Shown here piece after piece: positions 1 to 7,011 of a stretch of 21,813 nucleotides of DNA. A model generated the notes under the pieces. It was not told the DNA's origin. It saw only the letters and a list, made by a program, of their open reading frames with translations, and did no database searches. Source of the stretch: a virus; IMG/VR virus record IMGVR_UViG_3300020459_001052, positions 1-21,813 of that record, one strand, 5' to 3'. The position numbers were made by a program, and so were the translations under genes. How positions within the stretch are numbered: the first letter of the stretch is position 1; each line of letters opens with the position of its first letter.

Positions 1-859
1 TAAACTCCGTTGAAAATAGATAACCTGCTCCTATTCTATTTCTCAATGGAACTTGCAATATCCATCCATTATCTGTAGCTTCTGACGTAGTAGTAACTGG
101 TATCGTTTTATGTTCACGAAAAATTGGATTTGGAATACACCTATTTAAAGGCAACCAATCACTTGTATCTAACCACTTATTATTATCTAACTTTTTAAAG
201 AGTAATTTACTAAAACCTGTGGCATCAATAAAGAAATCACCATCATACTCACCTTTATTACCAATTACTTGTTGTATATGCCCATTTTTATCCTTAGTAA
301 TATCTACAATTATATCATCGATGATGGTGAGTCTATCTTTATATTTCTCAAGTATATACTTACTAGTCAATACTCCATCTATGTGAAGAGTATAAGAACC
401 TTCATTAAAAATATTTAATGGAACTTTATTTTCCTCTAGTATATTATTACCATAAGTATCATCATTATCATAGCAACCATTTACTACTCCATACGCTCCT
501 TCAAATCCATAACTATTCCATCTATCAGCTAAACAAGCAAAAGGATGATAGAAATGACTACCATCCCCAGTCCAATTTTTAAACTTCAACCCTAATTTTA
601 CTGTTGCATTACAATTTTTGATTAATTCTTCTGGAGTTATCCCAACACGTTCTAAATACGTTATCATCATCGGTGTTAGACTCTCACCTATACCTATATT
701 CGGCTTTGCATGATTATAAACAACTGATACTTTGACTGAATCCCCCCAATACGCCTTTAACCAAGTTGAAACTATTGCTCCTGCTGTTCCTCCACCGACT
801 ACTACGAATTTATAGGGAGCACTCCTTCTACTTAGAGATCTTTTGTACTCTCCCATCAT
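1..859 (-). CDS. Flavin-dependent tryptophan-halogenase-like protein, C-terminus cut by window edge
   Basis: About 286 residues are readable before the frame runs off the left edge. Residues 20-27 form the FAD-binding glycine loop (VVGGGTAG). Residues 56-64 carry the second halogenase signature GIGESLTPM. K88, in the stretch ATVKLGLKF, aligns with the lysine that forms the chloramine or relays hypohalous acid in PrnA. The family hallmark WxWxIP is present only as W266-I-L-Q-V-P271, so the second tryptophan is leucine. Flavin halogenases use FADH2, O2 and halide to halogenate aromatic rings, and cyanophage members are known (VirX1 of phage Syn10 is a halogenase). The substrate cannot be read from the sequence. 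The start ATGATG overlaps the stop of the upstream 43-residue gene, so translation is probably coupled. Family assignment is firm; catalytic competence is less certain because of the altered motif. Confidence 0.9.
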   Translation of the reverse strand, partial: MMGEYKRSLSRRSAPYKFVVVGGGTAGAIVSTWLKAYWGDSVKVSVVYNHAKPNIGIGESLTPMMITYLERVGITPEELIKNCNATVKLGLKFKNWTGDGSHFYHPFACLADRWNSYGFEGAYGVVNGCYDNDDTYGNNILEENKVPLNIFNEGSYTLHIDGVLTSKYILEKYKDRLTIIDDIIVDITKDKNGHIQQVIGNKGEYDGDFFIDATGFSKLLFKKLDNNKWLDTSDWLPLNRCIPNPIFREHKTIPVTTTSEATDNGWILQVPLRNRIGAGYLFSTEF

Positions 860-987
860 CTAATAATACCCAATTTGCGTTTAAGTGATTGAAGTCTTGC
901 TTTTGCTTGCTTCATTGCAACAGGACTTTTAGGTGACTTAGTGTTGCGACCTCGTTTTCTCGGTGTTTCGTGACTTTTGAGGTGCAT
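856..987 (-). CDS. Small basic protein (43 aa), unknown function
   Basis: A short frame runs from ATG at 987 to TGA at 856 and encodes 43 residues, very rich in Lys and Arg (segments PRKRGRN, ARLQSLKRKLG). There is no membrane segment or cysteine. The composition suggests a nucleic-acid-binding or ribosome-associated peptide, but no family is recognised. It is the first gene after the consensus promoter at 1008-1036, with an AGGG ribosome-binding sequence eight to twelve bases before the ATG. Its stop overlaps the halogenase start (ATGATG), so it could act as a leader that couples translation of the halogenase. The gene is supported by the promoter, the fit between its two neighbours and the clean overlap. 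Confidence 0.65.
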   Translation of the reverse strand: MHLKSHETPRKRGRNTKSPKSPVAMKQAKARLQSLKRKLGIIR

Positions 988-1007
988 CGTCTTGCCCTGT
1001 TGTGTGT

Positions 1008-1036
1008 ATTATATATGGTTTATTCCTCCTTGTCAA
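1008..1036 (-). promoter_or_regulatory. Consensus sigma70-type promoter for the 43-aa gene and halogenase
   Basis: On the minus strand TTGACA (1036-1031) and TATAAT (1013-1008) are both perfect hexamers with a 17-base spacer. The -35 box lies inside the last codons of the 2OG oxygenase gene. The expected transcript would start near 1001, giving a leader of roughly 14 bases before the ATG at 987. A perfect promoter here implies expression by host RNA polymerase, probably early. Confidence 0.8.
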
Positions 1037-1637
1037 GTCTTCTAGAATTGAAATGAGGTAAATGTTTTCTCATAACATCAGGGTTATCTATGAAAACCCT
1101 AAAGACAAGTGTATACCTAAAAGCATATCTATCCAAAGGGGCAAGACCTCTATGAGGTACCTGGCCAGGAAAGATAATCAATCTACCTGGAATATAATCA
1201 TGCTGCTCTACAACTTCATCACCGTCTAACAGTTGAAATTGACCACCCCATTCAGATTTCCATTTAGTATTAGTCATGAGCATGATGGTCCATTCATTCT
1301 CTTTACTACCATCTATATGAGTAGTACCATCCTGACCATAATATTGAAGATTAAAATCCATCCTCCTAAGAAAAAGAGAAGAATTAAAAACCTCTTGTTC
1401 TATAATAGCAAAAGTATCAAAAAATTTACTAGATTCTTTATGTAAGGTTTCAACTCGATTGAGTCCATCTCTATCAAATATACATTCACCAAATAGTCTA
1501 TGACTACCAATCCTTCCATGAGGAAAGGAAATTGGATTTGCTACATTGGTCGCTTTAACTGGAATTTCCAGTATAGTATGTTCAAGATCTGCAAGATATT
1601 GCATATCAAACAGATCATCAATCACATATGCAATCAT
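1020..1637 (-). CDS. 2-oxoglutarate/Fe(II)-dependent oxygenase (prolyl-4-hydroxylase type)
   Basis: A 205-residue protein with the double-stranded beta-helix signature of 2OG-Fe(II) dioxygenases. It has H107-I-D109 as the first two iron ligands, H162 in PGQVPHRG as the distal histidine, and R174 in RYTLVF as the likely 2-oxoglutarate carboxylate binder. WGGQFQL (130-136) and PGRLIIFPG (150-158) are the usual core strands. The length matches the compact phage and bacterial P4H-like enzymes. Such genes are common in cyanophages, where the substrate (protein, nucleic acid or small molecule) is mostly unknown. The start overlaps the stop of the preceding 73-residue gene by four bases (ATGA), so both are in one operon. 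Fold and cofactors are well supported; the substrate is not. Confidence 0.88.
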   Translation of the reverse strand: MIAYVIDDLFDMQYLADLEHTILEIPVKATNVANPISFPHGRIGSHRLFGECIFDRDGLNRVETLHKESSKFFDTFAIIEQEVFNSSLFLRRMDFNLQYYGQDGTTHIDGSKENEWTIMLMTNTKWKSEWGGQFQLLDGDEVVEQHDYIPGRLIIFPGQVPHRGLAPLDRYAFRYTLVFRVFIDNPDVMRKHLPHFNSRRLDKEE

Positions 1638-1855
1638 TTTTCATCAGTTGCAATTAATTCCTTTTTAAATTCCTCTACCTGACTCATAACTTCTTCATCT
1701 ATAGGTGGACCAGACTGAATCATAGGACTCAATAGAGAAACAGATCCATCTTCCTGTACAATTCTCCATACAGTACGATTTCTAGTACACATAGCCAACA
1801 TAAAGGGCAAATTACTTTCTGCCTCTTTTTGTGTTACTTCTTGAATGTCAACCAT
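1634..1855 (-). CDS. Conserved-type small protein (73 aa), unknown function
   Basis: A 73-residue soluble protein. The first half holds the hydrophobic stretch LPFMLAMCTRNRTVWRIV and the second half is acidic and probably helical (EEVMSQVEEFKKEL). No catalytic motif or transmembrane segment is evident. The start codon touches the stop of the upstream 64-residue gene (shared base at 1855), and its stop overlaps the oxygenase start by four bases. It is therefore a genuine member of the three-gene operon expressed from the promoter at 2066-2094. I do not recognise the family. Confidence 0.75.
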   Translation of the reverse strand: MVDIQEVTQKEAESNLPFMLAMCTRNRTVWRIVQEDGSVSLLSPMIQSGPPIDEEVMSQVEEFKKELIATDEK

Positions 1856-2049
1856 TACTCAACTGATGCAATTTGATACGTGCGTTGCTCTGGATCAGTA
1901 ACTGCTTCAATAGTTTGTACTGTTTCAGCAAATCCTTCGGATCCTTCTCGATCCCATTTCCAAGCAACAGTTCTTAGTTCACCCTCATTTGATTCGAGAG
2001 TAACTTCTCTAGTTGAGAAATTGATGTAAACGTGTTCCAATTCAGACAT
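1855..2049 (-). CDS. Small protein (64 aa), unknown function
   Basis: A 64-residue, acidic, soluble protein starting MSELEHVYINF and ending QIASVE; alternating polar and hydrophobic residues suggest beta strands. The ATG at 2049 is preferred over the in-frame TTG at 2055 because GGAGGT lies eight bases upstream of the ATG, an excellent ribosome-binding site. It is the first gene after the sigma70-type promoter at 2066-2094 and is followed without a gap by the 73-residue gene and the 2OG oxygenase. No family is recognised. Confidence 0.78.
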   Translation of the reverse strand: MSELEHVYINFSTREVTLESNEGELRTVAWKWDREGSEGFAETVQTIEAVTDPEQRTYQIASVE

Positions 2050-2065
2050 CCTCAACTACCTCCGT

Positions 2066-2094
2066 AGTATAACATGGGATATGGGTGCTGTCAA
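2066..2094 (-). promoter_or_regulatory. Sigma70-type promoter for the three-gene oxygenase operon
   Basis: Minus-strand TTGACA (2094-2089) and TATACT (2071-2066) are separated by 17 bases, with TGT immediately before the -10 box (extended -10). The 11 bases TTGACAGCACC starting at the -35 box are identical to those of the gp32 promoter at 16842. It lies just beyond the stop of the gp5-type gene, so it restarts transcription after the tail block. Confidence 0.8.
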
Positions 2095-4641
2095 CTAGTT
2101 CAAGAAAATAGATCCAGCAGTGACTTTACAGGTTGCACCAGCAGTCAAAGTCATTACACCTGCTGCACAAGTTAATGAAATCGCACCTGATGCACAGTTT
2201 ATTGTAGCAGCACCTGACGCTACATTGACCGCCCAAGCACCAGCAGCAACATTCATTGAAATACCTGCTGCAGCAGCATTGAAGACCATTGGTCCTGGTG
2301 TCGTTGCTGTAAATGGTGGTAAACCACCTGCCATTGCTGGTGTTTGTACGAATGTTATAGGTCCACCAACAGTACAAGTATAACCACCCAATCCAATAGG
2401 ATTAGTAATATTAACTGCCTGTGTTAGTGTTTTGGTATTCATTGTGATAGCATTACCAGCATTAATCACAAACTCACCACCAGAGAAAGTTGAAGTTTGA
2501 CCTAAGTTCTCATATGTACTACAAGCAACCTTCATATCTCTCATTCCAAACTCTCCAGCGATGCAATTCAATTTGAAATCAGCACCATTAACCGCAACAT
2601 CCAAATCTGATCCAAATGCTATGGTATGCTTTTGAATCTTATCCTTATCTTCTGCATCTTTACCTTGTGCATCAGCTTGCTTAGGAGCACCTTGAGCATT
2701 CATAAAGAATCCACCACCAACTTCGAGATGGCAGTCACCAGTAACTTTTAAACGATAGTCACCATCGATAGTCCTACAATAATCCCCATCAACAGTTTTA
2801 CAATCATCACCATGCACTTCTTGAGTATGGTTATTGGGATATGAAGTATGGTCAGCAACAAAGTTTCCCTCTTGTTCAGGTGATGAAGATGCATTTTTCT
2901 GTATATAAGCAGCTACTTGTGCTTGAACTTCTTCATCAGTAAGATCAGGATTTTGCTTCCTAATCTCTGCAAATGCCTTATGTTCTGCTAATGCTGCATT
3001 ATTCTGTTTAATTGATGTAGTTGTCTTACCAGAAGCATCCTTAACAATAGTTGCTTGTCTTCCTGGTGTTCCCATCTGAAGATTATAAGCACCATTAACA
3101 AAGTTTTTAGCAGTTGTTAAATATTGATCTGCTTCTTCAAAGAATGAATCTAAGAATCCACCACCAGAAGATTTTCCACCAGTCGCACTTCCATCACCAC
3201 AAGAACCAAACCCACTACCTAATGGTAATGCTGCTAATGCTTCTGGAGTACAAGATGTAGTACCAAAGAAAGGATACCACCCAACATCAGCTTTACCACC
3301 ATGTGCTTCACGATTGCAACCAAAATCAAATAAACTAAGGAAAAATGTCAATATTCCAACCAATCCACTAATACCATTACTTACAACATCCATACCTTGA
3401 CTGAAGATTTTACTTCCCTTTTCCCACATCTCAATAATTTCTTTTGCCTTACCTCCCAAATTAGCAAGGTTTTTTACTGATTGAATGATACCTAAAACTT
3501 GACCAAGAATACTTTGCACTGAACAAATAATTGAATCAATAACATCTTGGACACCTTGAAGAGCTGCTTCTGCTTTAGAAATAAGACCTTCAACAATTCC
3601 ATCAATAATACCAGTTAAAGCACTTATAGGATTATTAATAAAGTCTATGATTTTATTATCAATACCACAGATAACACTCAATATAGCACTAAGTGCAGAT
3701 TTAATAGCAGCAAAAGTTACACCTGGAATACCAAGGAATGATGTACCCATTACTGCTGCATCAGTAATTTTCTGCACAAGTATATCAAGTTCTTGTCTAA
3801 GAGCTGAAACAACTTGAGCAAACACCGCACCCATAAAGTTTTTAATCTTTCCTAGCAGTTTATCTAATGTTACAACTTTATTCTCAATAACATCAATAAA
3901 ACTACCATCATCAGCTTTGACTAAGTTACCAGCAGATGCTGCAAGATCTTCCAACAAATAAGTTAGTTTATATTCTAATAACTTAATAGGACCACCAGTA
4001 CCTGATGCAGTAGGAATAGGTTTAGATGGTGTTGTAGGTTTCTGAGTATTAAAACTAGATCCATTAATACCAGGAGCAGTTCCTATACCATAAGGAGATC
4101 CTGGACCTCCTGGTCCATCACCTTGACCTGGGACTGTTCTAAGACTATTACCATCTATTTTAGATTCATTCTGTTTATTTGTAGTACTAGTTGATCCTGG
4201 AACTTGAGTAGATGCATTAGCTTCTATACCATCTGGTATCTCCTCACCTGTCAACATAAACTTCTTATCTGTATCCGTTTCACCCTTCCTTACTCGCAAT
4301 ACACCCATAACAACAGGCATTTGTGCTGACTCTCCATCCATGAAGAATCCCATAACAATTGCACGAGGTTGCAACTGTCCAGAAGATTCACCTTGTAAAT
4401 CATTACCAGCTTGACAAGTATGTTGTAATACTGTTGCCCAAGGTAAATTTTCTGTTGGTAAATTTGAAACTGATGAACCTTGAGGATTTGTGTAATAATT
4501 GATTATACGTACTCTAACCCTATTACAATTTAATGGATCTTCATTAGATTCAACTTCACCAATCCACCAGTAGAATCCATCCTTACCAGCGAAAGATGTA
4601 CTCTGCTCATTTATAATACCATCAACTGTAGCTGAACTCAT
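2095..4641 (-). CDS. 5: gp5-type baseplate hub/tail spike protein (OB fold plus beta-helix)
   Basis: 848 residues. Residues 20-118 look like the gp5/VgrG OB-fold that caps the hub (FYWWIGEVE, RVRVRII, LPWATV, MGFFMDGESAQMPVVMGVL). A Gly/Pro/Thr linker follows (about 140-215), then a long hydrophobic, helical stretch (about 220-440) and a Gly/Cys-rich segment. Octapeptide repeats of the form VxGDxxxx run from about 609 to 641, the signature of the T4 gp5 triple-stranded beta-helix. The C-terminus is a second repetitive strand region rich in Ala, Gly, Thr and Cys. I find no lysozyme domain between OB fold and helix, unlike T4 gp5. The product should form the membrane-piercing spike on the gp27-like hub. 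It is preceded by a late-type box at 4663-4670. The assignment is strong; the role of the central helical domain is unknown. Confidence 0.88.
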   Translation of the reverse strand: MSSATVDGIINEQSTSFAGKDGFYWWIGEVESNEDPLNCNRVRVRIINYYTNPQGSSVSNLPTENLPWATVLQHTCQAGNDLQGESSGQLQPRAIVMGFFMDGESAQMPVVMGVLRVRKGETDTDKKFMLTGEEIPDGIEANASTQVPGSTSTTNKQNESKIDGNSLRTVPGQGDGPGGPGSPYGIGTAPGINGSSFNTQKPTTPSKPIPTASGTGGPIKLLEYKLTYLLEDLAASAGNLVKADDGSFIDVIENKVVTLDKLLGKIKNFMGAVFAQVVSALRQELDILVQKITDAAVMGTSFLGIPGVTFAAIKSALSAILSVICGIDNKIIDFINNPISALTGIIDGIVEGLISKAEAALQGVQDVIDSIICSVQSILGQVLGIIQSVKNLANLGGKAKEIIEMWEKGSKIFSQGMDVVSNGISGLVGILTFFLSLFDFGCNREAHGGKADVGWYPFFGTTSCTPEALAALPLGSGFGSCGDGSATGGKSSGGGFLDSFFEEADQYLTTAKNFVNGAYNLQMGTPGRQATIVKDASGKTTTSIKQNNAALAEHKAFAEIRKQNPDLTDEEVQAQVAAYIQKNASSSPEQEGNFVADHTSYPNNHTQEVHGDDCKTVDGDYCRTIDGDYRLKVTGDCHLEVGGGFFMNAQGAPKQADAQGKDAEDKDKIQKHTIAFGSDLDVAVNGADFKLNCIAGEFGMRDMKVACSTYENLGQTSTFSGGEFVINAGNAITMNTKTLTQAVNITNPIGLGGYTCTVGGPITFVQTPAMAGGLPPFTATTPGPMVFNAAAAGISMNVAAGAWAVNVASGAATINCASGAISLTCAAGVMTLTAGATCKVTAGSIFLN

Positions 4642-4662
4642 TTGTCTGAGAATGTTTAAATT

Positions 4663-4670
4663 TATTTATG
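4663..4670 (-). promoter_or_regulatory. Late-type promoter box (CATAAATA) for the gp5-type gene
   Basis: Minus-strand CATAAATA matches seven of eight bases of the T4 late element TATAAATA. It overlaps the stop codon of the upstream 65-residue gene and lies about 22 bases before the ATG at 4641. There is no TTGACA-like -35 box. The position and match suggest gp33/gp55-type late transcription of the spike gene. Confidence 0.6.
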
Positions 4671-4863
4671 CAGGTCTGCTGTAGATCTCATCATGATACA
4701 TCTCCATGTAAATCAATGGAGGAAAATCAGGATCTATATTATTAACTATTAATTTAGAAAGAGGATGATAACGACCTGACTTGTCATCATACAACATGAC
4801 CTCAGAGTCTAATTCAGATTCTTTAAGAAGACCTATCTTATCTCTGAGTTCTCTATAATTCAT
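4666..4863 (-). CDS. Small acidic protein (65 aa), unknown function
   Basis: A 65-residue protein starting MNYRELRDKIGLL. The pattern is a short N-terminal helix, an ESELDSEVMLYD segment, then a beta-rich tail. It resembles small phage and bacterial proteins of the pattern 'Y-x-E-L, L-x-x-E-x-L-D-x-x-V', which have no assigned function. It starts right next to the stop of the CpeT-type gene and is followed by the late-type box of the gp5-type gene. It is probably co-transcribed with the CP12-like and CpeT genes. Confidence 0.65.
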   Translation of the reverse strand: MNYRELRDKIGLLKESELDSEVMLYDDKSGRYHPLSKLIVNNIDPDFPPLIYMEMYHDEIYSRPA

Positions 4864-5319
4864 TTAATTACCTCGTTTAAATTTATATAGTGAATCTCCA
4901 CCAAAGATCTTATTACCTTCAGCATCTTCACCTCGGTCTCTACTATTAAGACCATCTCCAGTTAAATGAATCTCAGCAATAAGTTTAGCACCTCTGACAA
5001 TACACTTATCTTCCGATAAGAGTTTCCCATGCCAACCATTATCACTTCTTTTAAAGATCATATCACAAGATTCACATCTTGTCCACTCAAGATCATAATT
5101 CTCAACAATTACTTCAGTATCAGATATCTCTACAATTTTATGATTTCTTTGTCTATAAGGTTTATTGGGTCCATCTCTTCTATAATAGTTCTTAGATCTA
5201 TACCCACCATCAATCTCTTCCCACGAAACACACAGTTGAGCATATACCGTAGGATTTGATTGTGCTTGTCTTATATTATTATAATTTCCTAAAAGGTATT
5301 CTTCAAAATCACTCGTCAT
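4864..5319 (-). CDS. cpeT: CpeT/CpcT-type phycobiliprotein lyase (phage form)
   Basis: 151 residues from the internal ATG at 5319; a longer in-frame start at 5355 would add 12 residues that overlap the previous gene and look non-conserved. Family marks are in order: FEEYLLGNYNNIRQAQSNP (5-23), PYRQR (54-58), a CxxC segment (82-85), a glycine/tryptophan turn (GWHG), C106, DRGED (128-132) and the closing FGGDSLYKFKR. CpeT/CpcT proteins are beta-barrel lyases that attach or carry phycoerythrobilin or phycocyanobilin for phycobiliproteins. Phage CpeT (from P-HM1) has been studied and is shorter than host proteins, as here. In the last motif the usual tryptophan is phenylalanine (IFGG). It follows the CP12-like gene with an 11-base overlap, suggesting one host-metabolism cassette. 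Family assignment is confident; whether it still transfers bilin is not known. Confidence 0.85.
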   Translation of the reverse strand: MTSDFEEYLLGNYNNIRQAQSNPTVYAQLCVSWEEIDGGYRSKNYYRRDGPNKPYRQRNHKIVEISDTEVIVENYDLEWTRCESCDMIFKRSDNGWHGKLLSEDKCIVRGAKLIAEIHLTGDGLNSRDRGEDAEGNKIFGGDSLYKFKRGN

Positions 5320-5575
5320 ACACTCTACATTCAAAAGCATCAGGATGATTGTCACAATAGACTTCTAAATGTGAATCTTCATGCCTCGTATGGTAATCAT
5401 TAATCTTACCATCATTACTATCTACTTTATCATCCTTATGATATTCATCATACTCTGCATGGACATCTTTTAGATCTGCCTCAGAATACTCCAACATGCC
5501 ATGATTAATATGTTCTTTATGGTCTTTGGGATCAAGATAAACTTCATGATCTAAATCGTGTTGTTTTTGGGTCAT
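5309..5575 (-). CDS. CP12-like protein with only the C-terminal GAPDH-binding motif
   Basis: An 88-residue, very acidic and histidine-rich protein, probably disordered. Its last 18 residues (LEVYC to the end) match the C-terminus of cyanobacterial CP12. C74 and C83 are eight residues apart, with P78, E82-C83 and the closing RVYDE; the consensus is CxxNPxxxECRxYxD, and the Asn is His here. In CP12 this loop forms a redox disulfide and enters the active site of GAPDH. The middle CP12 signature AWDxVEEL and the N-terminal cysteine pair are missing. CP12 genes are known in cyanophages and are thought to damp the Calvin cycle and favour NADPH for phage nucleotides. The gene lies head-to-tail with the CpeT-type lyase. 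The C-terminal match is specific; full CP12 function is inference. Confidence 0.72.
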   Translation of the reverse strand: MTQKQHDLDHEVYLDPKDHKEHINHGMLEYSEADLKDVHAEYDEYHKDDKVDSNDGKINDYHTRHEDSHLEVYCDNHPDAFECRVYDE

Positions 5576-5598
5576 AATTAAAAGTGTATCTGCTCAAT

Positions 5599-5606
5599 TA
5601 TTTAGA
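5599..5606 (-). promoter_or_regulatory. Promoter-like elements before the CP12-like gene
   Basis: Minus-strand TCTAAATA (5606-5599) resembles the late box. Directly upstream is a TATAAT hexamer (5613-5608) without a good -35 partner. Either could start transcription in the 41-base gap between the gp27-like gene and the CP12-like gene, which would let the CP12/CpeT cassette be controlled apart from the hub genes. Confidence 0.4.
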
Positions 5607-5616
5607 TATTATACTA

Positions 5617-7011
5617 TTAAGTTGGGTTTTGTGGTATTGAATCTCTGTAAACCAACATTTCTGTATCCATACTCTTTCCATCATACTTATGTCTAACTGC
5701 TGCAATAACATACCTACCACTATACTTTTTATCTCTTACCATCTTATCACCCTTTAGTTTCGTTGCAGGGATATTGATATCTACACCATATCCAGCATAT
5801 AGATCTACATTTCCAGGAACAGTTACTAACAACTGAAGATTCTTAAGTGACTGCACTCTTAAATGCTGATAGGCAGTCATTGGTGCTGTATTATTATAAA
5901 CCTGTGTGTCTGCCTTTGATCCTGCAGGATCAAATATTCTATTAGGTTTTAAAACATATTTAATTCTTCTTGGATGTAAAACCATTCCCTTAGTGGCACT
6001 TCCATATGATTCTACTGGATTAGCTCCACCTCTAATATGAGACATCTTAGACCACTCATCTGATATAGTAGTTACATATGTTGGTCCTGCAGTATTATGC
6101 TCTGGTGATACCTCAGAATTTGGAATAGCGATTGGATCTAAAGCAACTACATTAACTGCCCATGCACCATTTCTCATCCCACGTAGATAATTAGTTTCTT
6201 CTGGAAATACTATTGTCTTAATTCTTAAATGATCATTTCCTATATCATCACTTTGTTTAGGTTCATAACTATACCGATATAACCTTGCTACACCTTGTGT
6301 TGTATCAGTCTCAGTATCATAATCTTGATTATTAACATCCTCAATTATTTTATCAATAGATTTAAAATGAAATCCGAAAGTATTTTCCCAGAATAAGTAT
6401 CCATTTTGGTTATCACCTCTAACAGATCTTTGTCCTATCCAATAAATTGTATCAAATGCTCTCCAGTTAGTAGCAATAAACTTATGATCATTATTAGAAT
6501 CTTCAATATAAACCTTCTTCCTAGTTAATTTTCCACTACCTCCATCTGGTTGACCTTGCATACCACCCTTACCTAAAAGATATGTAACTAAATCTTTTGC
6601 TCTATTTGAACCAGAATCTTTAAATATTACCTCAGATGCACCAAATATATTAGTACATTCATTAAGTAAAAACTCATAACTTACAGCTTTTACCATATAT
6701 GCCTCTGCATTACCAGATCTTGCTCTACTATCAATAGAATATGTAACAAGAGACCATGCTTTAGTTCCTGTAGATGTATCAATTCTAATTATCCATTCTT
6801 CACTACCAGTAAAGGTATTAATTAATCCTGCACTATCTTGTAGAACAATTTCTGCAGAAATACCTGCACTATCAATACCTTCAACAATATTACATGCCAT
6901 AACAAAATCTTCTAAACTGTTTGCACCGTCAGCGTTTTGCAAATATTGTCCATCTCTCCTAATTTTAAGAGAAAAACTTACGTCACTAGCACTTTGTCTT
7001 GTTATTGGCAT
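5617..7011 (-). CDS. 27: Baseplate central hub protein, gp27-like
   Basis: 464 residues. The layout resembles T4 gp27 and phage-tail hub (gpD-like) proteins: an N-terminal strand domain with SLKIRRDG and an EDF...CNIVEGID segment, a tube-like beta domain (EEWIIRID, NAEAYMVKAVSYEFLLNE), a middle region reporting on the host interface (FIATNWRAFDTIYWIGQRS, NGYLFWENTFGFHF), and a C-terminal barrel (AGYGVDINIPATKL, GRYVIAAVRHKYDGKSMDTEMLVYRDS). The hub connects the tail tube to the gp5-type spike; the spike gene lies three genes downstream. The start ATG overlaps the stop of the lysin gene (TGATG at 7011). T4 gp27 is somewhat shorter (about 390 residues). Sequence identity to gp27 is low by eye; architecture and location carry the call. 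Confidence 0.7.
   Translation of the reverse strand: MPITRQSASDVSFSLKIRRDGQYLQNADGANSLEDFVMACNIVEGIDSAGISAEIVLQDSAGLINTFTGSEEWIIRIDTSTGTKAWSLVTYSIDSRARSGNAEAYMVKAVSYEFLLNECTNIFGASEVIFKDSGSNRAKDLVTYLLGKGGMQGQPDGGSGKLTRKKVYIEDSNNDHKFIATNWRAFDTIYWIGQRSVRGDNQNGYLFWENTFGFHFKSIDKIIEDVNNQDYDTETDTTQGVARLYRYSYEPKQSDDIGNDHLRIKTIVFPEETNYLRGMRNGAWAVNVVALDPIAIPNSEVSPEHNTAGPTYVTTISDEWSKMSHIRGGANPVESYGSATKGMVLHPRRIKYVLKPNRIFDPAGSKADTQVYNNTAPMTAYQHLRVQSLKNLQLLVTVPGNVDLYAGYGVDINIPATKLKGDKMVRDKKYSGRYVIAAVRHKYDGKSMDTEMLVYRDSIPQNPT

Noticed and set aside
2120-2383. Plus-strand and second minus-strand frames over the gp5-type C-terminus
   Set aside because: Both arise from the repetitive Ala/Thr/Gly codons of the beta-helix region; the gp5 frame explains the sequence.
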